Source: Diphasiastrum complanatum (lineage: Eukaryota; Streptophyta; Lycopodiopsida; Lycopodiales; Lycopodiaceae). From it: a stretch of 64,000 nt of DNA. The stretch spans positions 43,617,148 through 43,681,147 of the forward strand of contig CM055104.1 of NCBI GenBank assembly GCA_029204225.1, written 5' to 3'. The position numbers and the translations under genes were made by a program. The notes below the pieces were generated by a model. It was given only the letters and a program-made list of their open reading frames with translations. It did no database searches and was not told where the DNA came from. Every line of letters starts with the position of its first letter. The first letter of the stretch is position 1. Shown in pieces: positions 1-13,139 of the stretch.

Positions 1-498
1 GTTTGGTGAATCTTGAGCTTTCACAGGATTTGCGAAATGGAATGTGTTTTCTAGCTAGTATGGTGTGGTGATGCAGATATGGTGTTGTGTTGTGGTGGCA
101 AGTTCAGTTTGCTTCATTTATTATGCTTGAAAGCTGTAAGGTAAAAGCTCTTGAGTCCAAGAAGTGTGTATAAGTTGGATTTTGAATCTGGTGAGGTGTG
201 GTGTGAGGCATCTGTTCTGATATAATAGTTCGTTTTGGATGTTTCGATCGAAGCAGGGGATGTTGATGGTGCTGCAGCACTCGGAAGAGCAGGGCTGTTA
301 ATATACAGGCAGCGCCAAGATGATAAGAATTGCTACTGAAATTGATTTGATAGAATGAAATTTTTGTGCTGCTGATTACTGAATGCTTAAACAAGAAATG
401 CATTCGAGTCAATTTTTGGAGCAGAATACAAAATGTTATTATGGATTTGGTAATATCTTGCTGTCGACACAAGCGTGCCAGTAAATTGTCTGTAAATC
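1..498 (+). promoter_or_regulatory. 5' flank / probable 5' UTR of the SPA-like gene
   Basis: This stretch lies directly upstream of the SPA-like start codon. It is rich in G and T, with many short ATG-containing words, and I see no coding frame of interest on either strand. No convincing TATA box or splice acceptor could be fixed. The transcription start may lie outside the window. It is annotated as leader or promoter only because of its position. Confidence 0.35.
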
Positions 499-3400
499 AT
501 GAACACTCATAACAGACAGCGGTTAGCACCCCATGGCACCAATCTCAACAAATATGATGGAACCTTAGGAGCTGGCATAGCAGAACATATGCCCGCCGGT
601 AGCACTTTAGATCATGTTGTTGGAGAATATCATGCAACTCGCAATGCTTCGTTAGGAAATACTGCTAAGAAGCCAAGACTGGAGACACAGAAATCTAAAG
701 TGCTTAATTGGAATTCCAATACTCATTTTATGAGATTCGCATTGGAGCCAACTAAATTGGACATGAATGATGGTAATTTTGAAGATAGGAAGACTCGTAC
801 TCAAGATAAGGTATCTCTGCGCGAATGGATTACCAGGCCTGGTAGGGTGATCGACGAAGTGGAAAGCTTGCATATATTTAGACAAGTGCTAGAATTTGTC
901 GATCTTGCTCACTCACAAGGTGTCGTATTACGCAACGTAAGGCCGTCGTGCTTCGTGCTATCGTCTTTAAACCGCGTTGCGTTTATTGATTCTGCAACCT
1001 CGAGGTCAAGCTCCGAGAGGTCTTCAGAACTTTCAACTAAAAGGGTAGCATCTGCGCTTCCTGTCGTAAGACAATGTGAAGGAAGTGTAGGAAATCACTT
1101 CCAATTAAGTGTTAGAGGGCCTAATTCACGAGAGAGAGAGGCTGCTGTGGCTGAAGATTCCTGCCTTCGGTTGTCGAGGGATAGACCAGAAATCAATCAA
1201 GCAGGTTTTGAACAGAAGGGCTGTTCTAATTCGAATGGTTTCCAAAGTGAAAGGACAGAGGCGGTTGATAGACTTGTGGGTAGAGCATTGACGAAATCTG
1301 CGTGGCTGAAGGATCGGGCAGGCAATTCAAATTCGGAGCCAATAGAGAGACATTCCTCGGAAGCTGCTTCCATCTCCCGTACGGTTTCGGGAGTTGGAGC
1401 GGAGCAAAACGATACAAACAATTCAAGAAACAATTTGCCATGGGATTTTAGTGAGGATAGCAGCAGAAGTGTCGAAAACAGCTTTCCGCTTCGACAAGTG
1501 CTGTTGATGGAGCGAACATTGTATACAAGTCCCGAAGAGCTCGGCGGAGCGACAAGCTCATTTGCCTCAGACATATACAGTTTAGGAGTTCTCTTTTTTG
1601 AGGTACCAGATTTCACTGCTTTTTTTGGGTTGACACTCTGAAGCTTGCGGTGGGATGAAAGGTGCTAAGGTGCTGTTTGTTGTGTTCAGAGGACTATCTT
1701 GGGAAGTCGACGAGAAAATGAATATAGGAAATAAATGAAGTCGTCTTTAATTCCAGCTTAGTAATTTGCCATCTTTCCAGGATCACGCTGACCAGATTTT
1801 GATTGATGGTACTTACAGCTATTTTGTGCGTTTACCTCGAGCCTGGAGTGGTCAAGGACTATGTCAGATCTCCGCCATCGTATTCTCCCTCCACGTCTTC
1901 TCTCTGGATATCCAAAAGAAGCCGCACTTTGTCTTTGGTTGTTACATCCTGAATACAGTGCGCGGCCAAAAACCAAGTAAGGCAGAAACCCTTTTGTTAA
2001 GTTTAGATTAGATGGATCGATCTGCTGTTTGTTAAGTTTAGATTAGTTAGATCGATCCTGTTCTTTCATGGAATTGCTTTCTATGCAAATTTGATACTTT
2101 ATTGGTGCGGACTCTCAAGCTAGGATTGCTTCTTTCTTAATGCTTGTTTCAATTTTGTATGAATAGGAGATTGGTCTTTCCAAGGACCTTTATCTGTGGT
2201 TCTGTTCATTTTCCTTATTTTAAAGATGACTAGTAACCATCCCTGCAGGTTGCTCAGCTCTCTAATTTAAAGTTGACCAAAACTTCTACGTATTCTCACC
2301 CAAAACTATTGTAAGATGCGCTGTAAAAGACAAACATATTTTGCACTTAAGTGATTTACCAAGGTGGTTAACTTTTTAGTAGCAGCAACAATTCTTTACC
2401 GTCCACAGAAATCATCTATTATTCTGATTATAAAGTACCACAGTTTCCAGCTGGCGGGAAGGAGATGATCTGTATTTTGCTTTTTCCATTGGACGATGAA
2501 TAGTTCAAACCGCAGAAGTGTACTGCACTTGAGTGATTATAATTCTCAAGTTTGGTCCTGACAACTGACGTTACCATGCTGCCAGCCAGTGTTTTGTGAA
2601 GAGATCCCAAGCCATGTACTGAAAGGACCATGAATTGAATGCCAAGTAGCATCATCAGGATCCGGTTCAAATGCATAACATCTAACAACAAGAATAGTCG
2701 ATGCTCAATGTACTTGAATTTAGAAATAGCATCCTCTCAATGCAACCACATCAGGACTTGTAGTATCTGTGGTCATGTGTAATAGGACTGCCCTGATTGG
2801 AAGTATCATATGAAGTGAGAAGTTGTTAAATTATCGGAACAGTAGAATGTATTCTAACGATCAGAGGAGCAGGTGCCTCCACTTGAGCTCTGGGAAACAA
2901 AAGAATAGTTGATTAAACTAGTGGTTGCATATCAACTAGACATGTTTGTGCCTTTTTCACTGATCTTAGGTATGTATCTCAGATGGAACTTCTAATTGCT
3001 CTTCATGACATTTGATCCTGAGTTTAAGATTCCGTGAGAGAATATGAACAATTCCAACTCCATGTCTCAAATGCACTGCCTTTGCCTCATGATTTAGATG
3101 CTAGAATTTCTACTACAAAAGAATCAGGAGCATCAGGTGAAAGGCTTACAAGCTACTCTACTTAAAAACTTTTGTGGAGGCCCTTAAGGAATCCTGCCAG
3201 GAAACTGTATAATTATGGCTACTTGAGAGAGCCTTTAAAGAAATTACCAAATTAGAGCCATTGGGTCTCAAGAGGGTTTGTGTTCTACCACTTCATCAGT
3301 GGCAATCAATTTCAGCTTATCCACCATAAATGCACTTAGTTGGTTTGGACTGTTAGCCACTTTTTCAAACTTAAAGGTAGAAGAGGTGAGAAGGGAAATA

Positions 3401-6400
3401 AAGTATGTGACATCACATCTTTTGCAAGCTTGTGTATAAAAAACCACATTACTTTTTTAAGTTGGAAAGGGCTGCTGGTCATTTTACAAGGATGTATAGA
3501 CCACCTCAAGTTGTTCATTTGGGAATTATCTTTTCTAGAGTAAGAGTGCAAGAGTATAGTTGTGAGGAAAATTGCTACCTTAATTTTGCACACATTTTTG
3601 GAAAGAGTACAAAGTGCACGAGCAAAGCTATCATGCTCTTTGATAACATGCTAGACCTTATTTTATATCATTCAGTGCAACTATCATTATGTTCAGCTCA
3701 TGCCCATCGAAATGTATCTCTTCTTAGTTACTTGAATCTTGATTCAAAATACTTTGAATCTTTTGGAATTGATCTGAATAATGCGTGAATCAAATTTTCT
3801 TGTGTATTTCAAGTCAGAATTTGAATCTTTGGTTATTCAAGTCCTCACATTTTGGATTCTAGGACATGTTTTGGAGGTAAAATCAAGGTCTCTTTTTGTA
3901 ATTTTTTTTTAATCATGCCTTCTGATTTCGTTTTACAAATAGTACTTCTATGATACTTTTCTTTCTCAGTGTCTTTTCAAAGATCTTTTGAACCTTTGAT
4001 TGGTTTGAATCTCCTAGTAAACCCCCCCCCCACCATCTGCTGCTTCGATTTAGCTATCATTCAGTGAATAGAGAAGCCTTTTGATTCCTTGTTTCATGAA
4101 TAATACAGTTATGGAGGCACTTTATGTGTTGTATTCACATTCCACCTACTTGATATGCTGGTAGTTTTTAGATGCCTCTCCCTGGGATAGAAACGCCTGA
4201 TGCATCTGGTTTGGCAGGGAGATTCTACAGTGTGAACTTTTAAATGAAGTAGGAGAAGCTTTGGCTGAAAGACAGGCTGCAGGAGATATTGAAGATAGAC
4301 AAGTAGAACTGGAGCTATTGTTAGATTTCCTTTTTCAGTTGCAGCATCGGAAACAAGAAGTCGCTCAGAAACTGTCCGACGATATTTCATGTCTTAGTAC
4401 AGACATTGAGGAGATGGAAAATAGGCAATCTTCTCTGAAGCAAAGAGGCATTCCAAGGGAAAGCATGATAATTGAAGAATCTTCTGGATCTAAACCCATG
4501 AATAGGGAATTCTTTGGTTCTGCTGGGCTGTCCCGAATGCAGGATGACATGAAACTGAAAAGTGGTCGACTAGTGAACAACTTTAAACAGTTACAACAAG
4601 CTTACTTTACTATGAGGTGGAAAGTTGATCCTCACTTTTCAGAGCAAGAGGAAATATTGTCATGTAGCCAAGAGAAGGCAATAAATGCTCCAAGTACAAG
4701 GTTTTCTGGTACTAACAATTGGAAACTTGATCAGAAATCTCTTGCAGTTGAAAAACAAGAGAGTCCTACAGAGGATCGTCTTGGTTCTTTCTTCAGTGGC
4801 CTATGCAAGTATGCACGTTACAGTCAGTTCAAAGTGAAGGCTTGTTTGAAGCATGGAGATCTTCTGAACACAGCCAACATGGTCTGTTCCCTTAGTTTTG
4901 ACCGAGACGAAGAGTATTTTGCTACTGCAGGAGTTTCCAAGAGGATCAAGGTTTTTGAATGTGATGCTGTACTAAATGAGGATGTGGACATTCACTATCC
5001 TGTAGTTGAAATGATAACTGAGTCCAAATTGAGTAGCATTTGTTGGAATAGTTACATAAAAAATCACATTGCGTCAAGTGGCTATGATGGAGTTGTGCAG
5101 GTGAGGCCGTTTAATACCCAGAATTTGAATTTCTTCTCGAGTTTTGAATTTGCTATCTGAAACATTTTCTATCTGTTTTTTTTTGTCTCTGGTGAAGTTT
5201 GCAACGCACTTATGACACGCTTTAAAATACATTGCCTTATGATGTAGCTTTGGGATGCTCATACGAAGCAAATCCTTATGAAGTACAAAGAGCATGAGAA
5301 ACGTGCGTGGTCAGTTGATTTTTCTCATGCTGATCCAACGAAGCTTGCCAGTGGTAGTGATGATGGCTGTGTCAAACTTTGGAGCATCAATCAGGTAAGT
5401 GGGTTCTGTGAAAGCAGTCAGCTTTCTTGTTTAACCACGGTAGTGCTCCAGTTTACATTTGCATATTTAGGAGTATAATTTGCTTTGATTGAATATTTCA
5501 TTTTATCATCTTTCACTGGATATTTTATTTTTATATCTTCAACTGAATAGTTTATTTGTTATCTTTAATATCATATAACAAAGATGTAGATTATGGTGTC
5601 TATTTCAAGCTGAGCACAAAATGGATATATTGTTATAGAAAGGACTTGGTAGTTGCACATTTTTTTGTTGGAAAGTGTATGTACAGGTAGTTGCACATGT
5701 TGTTATTAGACCAAGCTGCTTTTCACATGTGGAGAATGAACATGTGATAAGATAACACAGAGTTTGGCCCTTTCTTTAACTCGGAGCCTCATACATACAA
5801 ACTCCAAAATTTACTGTTCTGTAGGAGGCGAGCATTTGTACAATAAGGATGAAGGCGAATATCTGCTGCGTACAGTTTCCAGCTAATTCTGCTCACCTCT
5901 TAGCTTTTGGTTCTGCCGACTACAAAATATATTGTTATGATCTTCGGCACACAAGGCTTCCATTGTGCATCCTAGCGAATCACAACAAGGCAGTCAGTAA
6001 TGTAAAGTTCTTAGACTCTACGTCTCTGATTTCTGCCTCCACAGATAACACACTGAAGCTATGGGACATTGCCAAGTCCAACAAAGATGGAGGTGTCTAC
6101 AACCTTTGCGCTTTGACATATGCTGGGCATACAAATGAAAAGGTATCAACTTAAGCACATTTTTTCTTGCTTGAACAATAGTATATCATTCCAATAATTC
6201 TTTGTAGTTTGTTGATGAGTCTGAAAGAGGAGTGTAAAGTTGGAATTTTCCAATGCTTTGCTCTTTTATTTGTTTCATTTCTATGAATACCTGTTTTTAA
6301 CTATGATTTTGTTTTTGGTTTTTCTGCATTTACTATCAGTTTATTTGCTGGAGATTTGTTTTCTGGACTATCCATTATCTTGTCGGGAGGATATGTCAAA

Positions 6401-7943
6401 TCCATTTCTGGCATTTTTAGCTTGCTTGTAGGATTCTATGGATCGGTCAGACCTATCTTGCAGAGAACTTTCATGTAAATTTTTTTTATTTTTTTTATTT
6501 ACTTTTGTAAAGTGAGCATCATATTTGATTTTAAATCGCTGAGAGCTACAGCATGGTTGATGAACCTTGCTACCTATGGCTGGAACATATCACTTATAGT
6601 TTAGAGTTGATACTAACATAATTATGCTAGCAATGAATGTTAGTAGTCACCTTAGGATAGTATTCACCATCTTAGTGTTAGCCATATATCTTCATAACTA
6701 AATTGAGTTTATACAGCAGTTTTGAGGTGTTTCTATCTGAAAAATTTGCCTCGAGTTTATGTTATCTTGCTGGAACGTGATCCTCTGAATTCTTTTATCA
6801 TGATCCAGAATTGTTGAAAGGAAGGCTGTATAGTTCTTTTGACAGTCGTACTTTTCGATCACATGCACTTAATCTGTTTTTTTGCCTAGAACTTTGTTGG
6901 ACTCTCTATTGCGGATGGCTACATTGCATGTGGATCAGAAACCAATGAGGTATGCTACACCCTTATATCCTGCACATGTTTGTATATTGTCTTCTCTTTC
7001 AATAGTATTTTTGCATCCCTACGAATTGCCTTGTTCTTCAGCACTTATTCAGATTGTCATAAACAAGTTTTCTGCCAGTCAGGTTAAGCTGAAGGATTTT
7101 TAACTAGTATTTCCAGCCAAAGAAGGGAATGCGACAAGATCCAAACTGTACAGTGGATGAGCTATGCAAATGGTTCATCCAGCTATGGTTTGTCAAAATG
7201 GATTATCACAGGCCTCACATAAAAGTATCTTGCATTCTAGAAGCAGTTAACATATGCTAGCTGTTAGGTTTTTTTGTTTCTTTTAACTTTTTTTTCGTTT
7301 CTCCTTGTTGATTGTCGTTTACTTCTTAGTCAGCACGGGTCTACCAAAGAGATTCCAGATTCTTTTGAAACCCAAATAGTAACTTGTGCTTGGGTACAGA
7401 TGTGACATAAGTAGCACTGGCCGGCTAAGATTTTTAATTTTTGAATTTCGTATTATTGTTTTAATATGGATCCCTCGAATTTTTTTGTTGAATGTATACT
7501 TTTTCTGAGCTTTAGGCTTATGACATCACCAACTTTTCAAATCAAGTTTGTAAATCTGAATATAATCCAATCTCACAAATAGATATATTAGTCCTATATC
7601 AGCTCGTAATGAACTTGAAATAGCATAAGTTCAATATTGAGAATTACTGAGTTTCAACCTTTTCTGGGAAGGTGGTAGTTATTACTATGTTGGTGTTGAT
7701 GGGAACGGGTTGAGCTATGACTTAATGTGTCCTTCTTTGGGTGGTGTCCAGGTATTCGTCTACCATAAGTCACTTCCAATGCCTGTGGCATCACATAAAT
7801 TTGGGTCTGTAGATCCTATATCAGGTCAAGAGATTGAAGGTGAAAATGGACAGTTTGTTTCTAGCGTTTGTTGGAAAAGCAAGTCACAAACATTGGCGGC
7901 AGCAAATTCTATCGGAAACATCAAGCTCCTAGAAATGGTCTAA
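499..7943 (+). CDS. SPA1-like: SPA-type (SUPPRESSOR OF PHYA) kinase-like/WD40 protein, 7 exons
   Basis: Exons read 499-1602, 1819-1976, 4218-5100, 5248-5394, 5825-6142, 6890-6949 and 7752-7943. All junctions are GT-AG and keep frame, giving 953 residues. Residues about 106-165 ([23 protein letters not shown]) and 340-415 ([34 protein letters not shown]) form the degenerate kinase-like domain. The catalytic-loop HRD is replaced by LRN, so no kinase activity is expected. The two halves are split by a Ser-rich insert of about 170 residues. Residues about 421-495 form a coiled coil, followed by a C-terminal WD40 propeller with a YDLR motif typical of DDB1-binding COP1/SPA proteins and the family hallmark [11 protein letters not shown]. 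Known role of the family: with COP1 it forms the substrate-recognition part of a CUL4-DDB1 ubiquitin ligase that degrades light-signalling factors in darkness. COP1 itself is excluded because there is no RING finger. Intron 2 is 2.2 kb. Confidence 0.93.
1977..4217 (+). other. Long intron 2 of the SPA-like gene
   Basis: The intron runs from a GTAAGG donor to a TTGGCAG acceptor and splits a Lys codon (AA|G). It holds a run of ten C near 4022-4031 and T-rich tracts. I see no transposon protein or RNA gene in it. Its length against the 140-800-base introns further downstream fits a repeat-rich genome. Confidence 0.8.
1993..2056. repeat. Short direct repeat in SPA intron 2
   Basis: The string TTTGTTAAGTTTAGATTAG occurs twice, about 35 bases apart. 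Each copy is followed by a GATCGATC-containing segment. It looks like a local duplication within the intron, 15-80 bases downstream of the donor site. No function is evident. Confidence 0.6.
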
Positions 7944-8770
7944 CAAAAGTTTTGAACCTTTAACATAGTTGTGTTTCTCATACATCATTATTGTACATTG
8001 ATCCAATTGATGTGGCCGGTAGAGGGAATAATTTGGCCAACCCTTTTGGTAAGATGATTTTACTCATTTTGGTCTCAAATATTGCTGGATTAGTGGCTTA
8101 AGAAGGTTCCGCTTCTTCCAGCTTTTAGGGAAAACAAAAGTTTGTGATCGCACAAACGGCCTGATGTATAAACGAAGAGAGGGTATAATATTAATTGAAG
8201 TGCCTTTGTCTAGATGAATTTACCTATCATTGAATCATGTATTTATGTTTATGATTATAAAATACAATGTGAATCTGCTTCTAGAAATTAGCTATGCAAT
8301 CCCTTGCATTTCAGGGAAATCAGGTATTCTAATCTTACAGCAGGAAATTCAAATCGTTCAAAGGTAACGATCTTGTTACTTTCACATGTGCACAGGTCTT
8401 TCTTGTTATGAGTATCAATATAGGGTAATGCAGATCCTCATCATATTTTTGCTCCCAAACATTGTTCCTGTTGATTCCTTTTCTAGGATGTGCTGCCATA
8501 GGATAAGAGGAGGGGTTGCTGAATCGGGTTCTTACTTCGGTTAAGTTTTCTCGTTGCATGCTGAATGTAATTCTCTTTTCAAACTTATCATGACTTTAAA
8601 AACTTGTCTTTTTGAGATCTGGGGTCACTTTTGTGAACCTAATATTGTGGTCTCTGAAATTCCACGAAAGCCACATGTTACTTGTGAGTTGTCCTCAATG
8701 ACTTTTGAGTGCTGGAAAGCCCAAGAAAGCAGTTTTAAACAATGCCTGCAACACTGATTTATGTCATTTT
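7944..8770 (+). other. 3' flank / probable 3' UTR of the SPA-like gene
   Basis: AT-rich sequence follows the TAA stop. Several AATAAA-like words occur, but the poly(A) site cannot be fixed from sequence alone. No other gene is seen here. Confidence 0.4.
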
Positions 8771-8885
8771 TTGTGTGGTAGCTCAGTTGGTCAGCTTGGC
8801 ATCCAAAGCACCCCTTGGACCAAGATGCATTTTTTTGTGTGGTTAGCTTGGCATCCAAAGTTTCTTTGGTCCGAAGTTTGAAACA
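8771..8885 (+). repeat. Two degenerate tandem copies of a tRNA-derived SINE
   Basis: The first copy (about 8771-8829) has a good Pol III box A, TAGCTCAGTTGG, followed by CTTGGCATCCAAAG, then skips to CACCCCTTGGACCAAG with the centre deleted. The second copy (about 8838-8885) lacks box A. It keeps CTTGGCATCCAAAG and TTTCTTTGGTCC and has a decayed box B (AAGTTTGAAAC). Both are preceded by a T-run plus GTGTGGT. They match the intact copy at 63228-63312, whose order is box A, CCAAAGTTTCTTTGG hairpin, box B. The pair probably arose by local duplication or by one insertion into another. Confidence 0.65.
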
Positions 8886-10683
8886 ACTTGTACACCATAC
8901 GCCTAGTGATTGGTAAGTCATGTCCTAGTCTAAGTTATTGGGCTTAGTAAGGTAGATAATTCAGACAGCCCAGAGTTTGATAGACAATCTACTCTAGTAA
9001 AAACTTTTGCTGCAACATTTACTTTTGCCGATCATTTTTTTTTTCAATGACAAATAGGCCTTTGACAATCATTGCAACTTGCAAAATCCAAAGATTGCCC
9101 TATGTACATAGTCAACCCTCTTTGCTAGGCCTTGGGAGCAAGGGAAAATAGAGAGTTGACACTATATTAATAAGGAGAGAGACCTCAAAGTAAATTAATA
9201 TACTCACATTCATCATCTACTGAGAATTACACAATATTGTGCATAAAAAAACTGAAAATAAGTAGAATTAAATATTTGCAAACCATTTTGAATTTGCATG
9301 TTAACTATATCATTATCAACATAAGCTATTCCACTTATTGAGCTTGGCATGCTGACTAGTTGTCGTTAGAAAGCTACTACTCGAAGTTGTGAGACATTAA
9401 TTTGGTGGGCCATGGGTGAGTTGATGGACATAGAAATTAGAGAGTAGTTGAGAAAAAAGAATGTTGGGTGCCACCACTCGTTAATGATTTAGATTGGATA
9501 TTATAATGCGTTTCTAACATAGATGTAGTAAAAGTACATTACACTCTCCCTAGTTAAAACATTTTTGTCCAGAAAAATGAAGATGCTCGTTCGATGAACT
9601 TGAATGCTCCATTAAAGTAGGCCTGAAGAATATGTCAAGTCCAACAACTTGCTCCATTGTTGTAGATCCAAGGCTATTTGAATTGAACCCATCTGATAGC
9701 TTTAGTCTACAACTTGCTTTCCCATTAAGAAGAAAAGAGATGAATGCCAACACCATATGGCTTTTTGACAACCAAATTGCAATATCTTCTTTTGCCTGCT
9801 TCCTCAACATGATGCCACTTGGACGATTCACCCAATTCCTTTAGACTCACGCTTGTGCATTACATCTGTCTCTTCCATTGTATTAAACAATCCATATTGT
9901 TTAATCGCCCTGATTAATAAAAATGTGATTGATCTATCAAATTTTATAGATATAAATTGCTAATCGTATAGGATTGCTCCATACAAAATAACTGATGGTG
10001 GTAGTGCAAATTGGATGTTTGTTGAGAGACAACACTAGATGTATTGTTTTCCAAAGTAGAATTCTTCAAATCTGATCGAATTCTTGTTCAAATTTGGCCA
10101 ATGTAATTTAGCTCCATTGAAGAATATTCCATAGTTATGCACATTATAGTCAAGTCTTGATGCTATTACTCCATAGTCTAATCTAGATTTTTTTTCTCTA
10201 AGGATGCAATATCCATACTTGATCATGAATACTTCTGAAACATTAGTCTAGGAAAATATACATTTGAAATCTCTATGGAACGACGTAATATCTTCATTGC
10301 TCGTGGTATCACCTTTGAACACCTCATATTTCGATGAATCAATGTCAATAATTGAAAAAATTTCGGTATCTTCCAAATTAAATTGAGAGAATTCATAGGC
10401 TGAATTCTTAAGATATCCATACAATCAAGTCCAAATTATGGAATGTTAGTCTTAGGTAGTCGTCATTTTGAAAGTGTGGTGAATGACTTAATTCACTTTC
10501 TTTGAGCTGAGAAGCCTCATTGTCTAGATGATTCATGATTGTTTGTGCGTTGGCTAGGTTTAAGCACTAATCTAGGTTTTGATCTAGATTTTGATGGTCA
10601 GACTGAAATTAGAAATGGTACTCACTCATGAGTTGACCTTCACTTGAAATGTCATGTTAAAACAACATGTTTATTGGATCTTA
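8886..10683. other. Intergenic region, decayed repeat sequence
   Basis: No gene could be supported. Short minus-strand open stretches at 9550-9831 and 10035-10420 have no motif I recognise. Their position just inside a minus-oriented primer-binding site (10684-10696) suggests they are remains of an LTR element's leader or gag region. Confidence 0.35.
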
Positions 10684-10696
10684 GGCTCTGATACCA
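10684..10696 (-). other. Primer-binding site of a minus-strand LTR element
   Basis: The minus strand reads TGGTATCAGAGCC, the standard complement of the 3' end of initiator tRNA-Met used by plant copia and many gypsy elements. On the + strand it is followed by TGTCATGTGCC from 10702, a plausible LTR terminus (TG start on +, ACA end on -). The LTR would extend to roughly 11.1-11.2 kb. Its far end and the element's coding region could not be recognised, so this is a fragment. Confidence 0.6.
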
Positions 10697-11938
10697 AGAA
10701 ATGTCATGTGCCAAATCCTAGCAAATGGCAATCACAATGGAAGTAAAGCTGGTAGCAAGAAAAGCTACAAGGCATTTATGATAGCATATCCATAAGAAGC
10801 AAATGACACAAGGATCTCCATGGAATCACAATAGAAATGAGCAAATAATTACAAAGAAAATGGACAAGGGAATGTATTCATGTAGATAAGGCACATGAGA
10901 ATCATAGCAATGGAAATCCCCAAAGCTCGTATTCACAAAGAAGAAGCCCAGAGCTCTCTCATTTGCAAATGAGCCAAAAGATTCTAAAATTGATGTCTCG
11001 TGCCTATTACCTCACACGTGTGAACACAAGCATTTTAAAAACATTCGTACATTTGAAAAAAGAAGAAGTTTGTATACAGTAAGACTAGGTTGCTACCCTG
11101 ACAAATAATGTTTATATTGGGATTTACTAGAAAAGCCCATCGGTGAACCATTATGAAGGCTCACACTAAGACTAGAAACACTCGCCAGCTCAATTTTAAG
11201 TAATCCAAGGTGATCAGCTAGTGGAACATACTTCCATAGGCTAATGCTAGTTTTTTTTTAAAAAGTCATTTTATTATTTTGGCCCCAATGATCGGGGTTT
11301 AAGCACTATTTTTATTAGAATTATTTATTTAGTGACATTTGAGGGGGCTTTGCAGTGACGGGACCTCTCTAATTTAGAGTGAGCTTAATGTCTTGATCTA
11401 GAATCCATCCTAGGGTGATTAAGATGACAAGATTAAATCAGTGATCATGCGGGGGCTTGGTGGTGATTTAGTCTTCCCATCTTAGTTTTTCCAGAATTTG
11501 ACGTCACTTTTGTATCCATTGTCATTGTTTTTGTAGGATAGTGAGCGCAGTATAGTAAAGTGCCAGATATAGCATCGAATTGGTATGTCCCATGCTACTT
11601 TTGTAGTGGAACAATTAGCCACACGGGCTATTTGTGAATGTTTGAGATTTGAGATTTGACAACTATTGCTTTGTCTTTTTTATCTTCCCAACTGGTCAAC
11701 GAATTTGGTTCTATTGGTTCAGAAATTAAACCACCTACTTATTCTTGTAGTTTCTTTTCTATTGAAATCATCCTCATCTTAAGCATCTATTGTGAAAGTC
11801 ATCACTGTTGAATTTGTTGATCAATCAATCTTAGAGATCGAATAAAGAATGAATGCAAACAAGCAAGAATTTTTGGCATTCCAAATTATAATCACAAATA
11901 AGAAAAAAATAAGTGGTTTTGAAACTCTCTAATATATT

Positions 11939-11950
11939 GCTCTGATACCA
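11939..11950 (-). other. Second minus-strand PBS next to an LTR end
   Basis: The minus strand reads TGGTATCAGAGC. Immediately to the right on + is TGTTGAGATATGAGATGC, from 11952, a plausible LTR terminus (minus strand ending CTCAACA). The family is different from the 10.7-kb remnant. The right-hand LTR boundary and any coding region could not be found before copia A begins at 12510. Confidence 0.6.
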
Positions 11951-12509
11951 TTGTTGAGATATGAGATGCTCGACAGAAGGGAGCTCCCTCGATAAGCCTG
12001 TGGCGAAAACGCTTCTCTCCTTTGGAGGAGACCTTGAGATTCTGATATATGGAATCAATCAGCTGTTCTAAGTGATTCATTAATTGCATGTTAGCTCGTT
12101 ATCATGATTTTTATCTTCTCGTAGATATCATACTCAAGCATATGAGACAACAATGATGAATGTAACAAGTTAGGCATCTATGATAGACATGCATTCTTTG
12201 TTCTAATATGTTGACATTAGTCATGGAAATCAAGTGGTTCTGATTTACAAAAATATAAAGCAAACATGCAGTAAACAATAACCACAATGTACAGAAAATA
12301 GAATCAAATCCCACAAGTATATGTAGCAAATGAATCTATATGTCGAAGCTACTTGGAAGTGTTCATCATATCATTAAATTCTAAATGAAAAGTATGCTTT
12401 TTTTCAGTCTATGCATGAGCGATCAAGTACTAAGACATTTTATTGAGTTTCCAAGTGTGCTAGTGTTCAAACACAATGATCTTCCTATTTGTCGTTGATC
12501 TCTTATTAT

Positions 12510-12988
12510 TGTTGGATTTCATTTCTTCAATCATTTTCTAATAGAAACTACTCCACAATTTTACTTGCATTTTTGAGACAATGTCAAAGGATTCAAGACC
12601 GTTTACAGAAATACACATATTGTCGACACAATGTCGACCTAAAATGATTATTCGATGGTTATCAAATAACAACTTCATCAAATTTGGTTGTGGAGTCTTA
12701 TCCATTATATTTCAGGTCCAATCCGTTGGGGCTGTGCCATCAACAACTATAAATAGATCAGTAGATTACTTCATTCATAAGAGTTTAGATTTCAAGTTTT
12801 AGGAGCATTCTTCTCCTTCTCCTCTCTGTTCTGCCATAGGTGTAGATTGATCGTTAATAAGCTATCGCGATTACAGATTGTGTATGAGCAAAATTTATAG
12901 TAGAATTAGATGCGCTATTATTATAGTCCAATCAGAGTAGACAACACATTTATTTTTTGTCATTCAACAATACATACGACATTTGACA
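12510..12988 (+). repeat. Left (5') LTR of copia A
   Basis: It starts TGTTGGATTTCATTTC and ends GACATTTGACA. It contains a TATA-like CTATAAATAGATC and a segment GATTGATCGTTAATAAGCTA shared with the right LTR. The copia-type primer-binding site expected just inside is only weakly recognisable (AATATCAAAGATC near 13001). Confidence 0.85.
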
Positions 12989-13139
12989 ATTAATCACTCT
13001 TAATATCAAAGATCATTCTATCAGTCATATTCGAAGCGCTCGAACTTCCTTAGAAGCTTGAAATATTCCAAGCACTCTCTATGACATTAGAGATGTGACT
13101 GCCACAAACTTCATTTGAGGAAAATGTTTCTGACATTAG

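Noticed and set aside
1197-1616. Minus-strand 139-codon frame over SPA exon 1
   Set aside because: Shadow of the coding exon on the other strand; no independent support.
9550-10420. Minus-strand frames as copia gag or integrase
   Set aside because: They lie downstream of a PBS on the right strand, but no family words could be matched.
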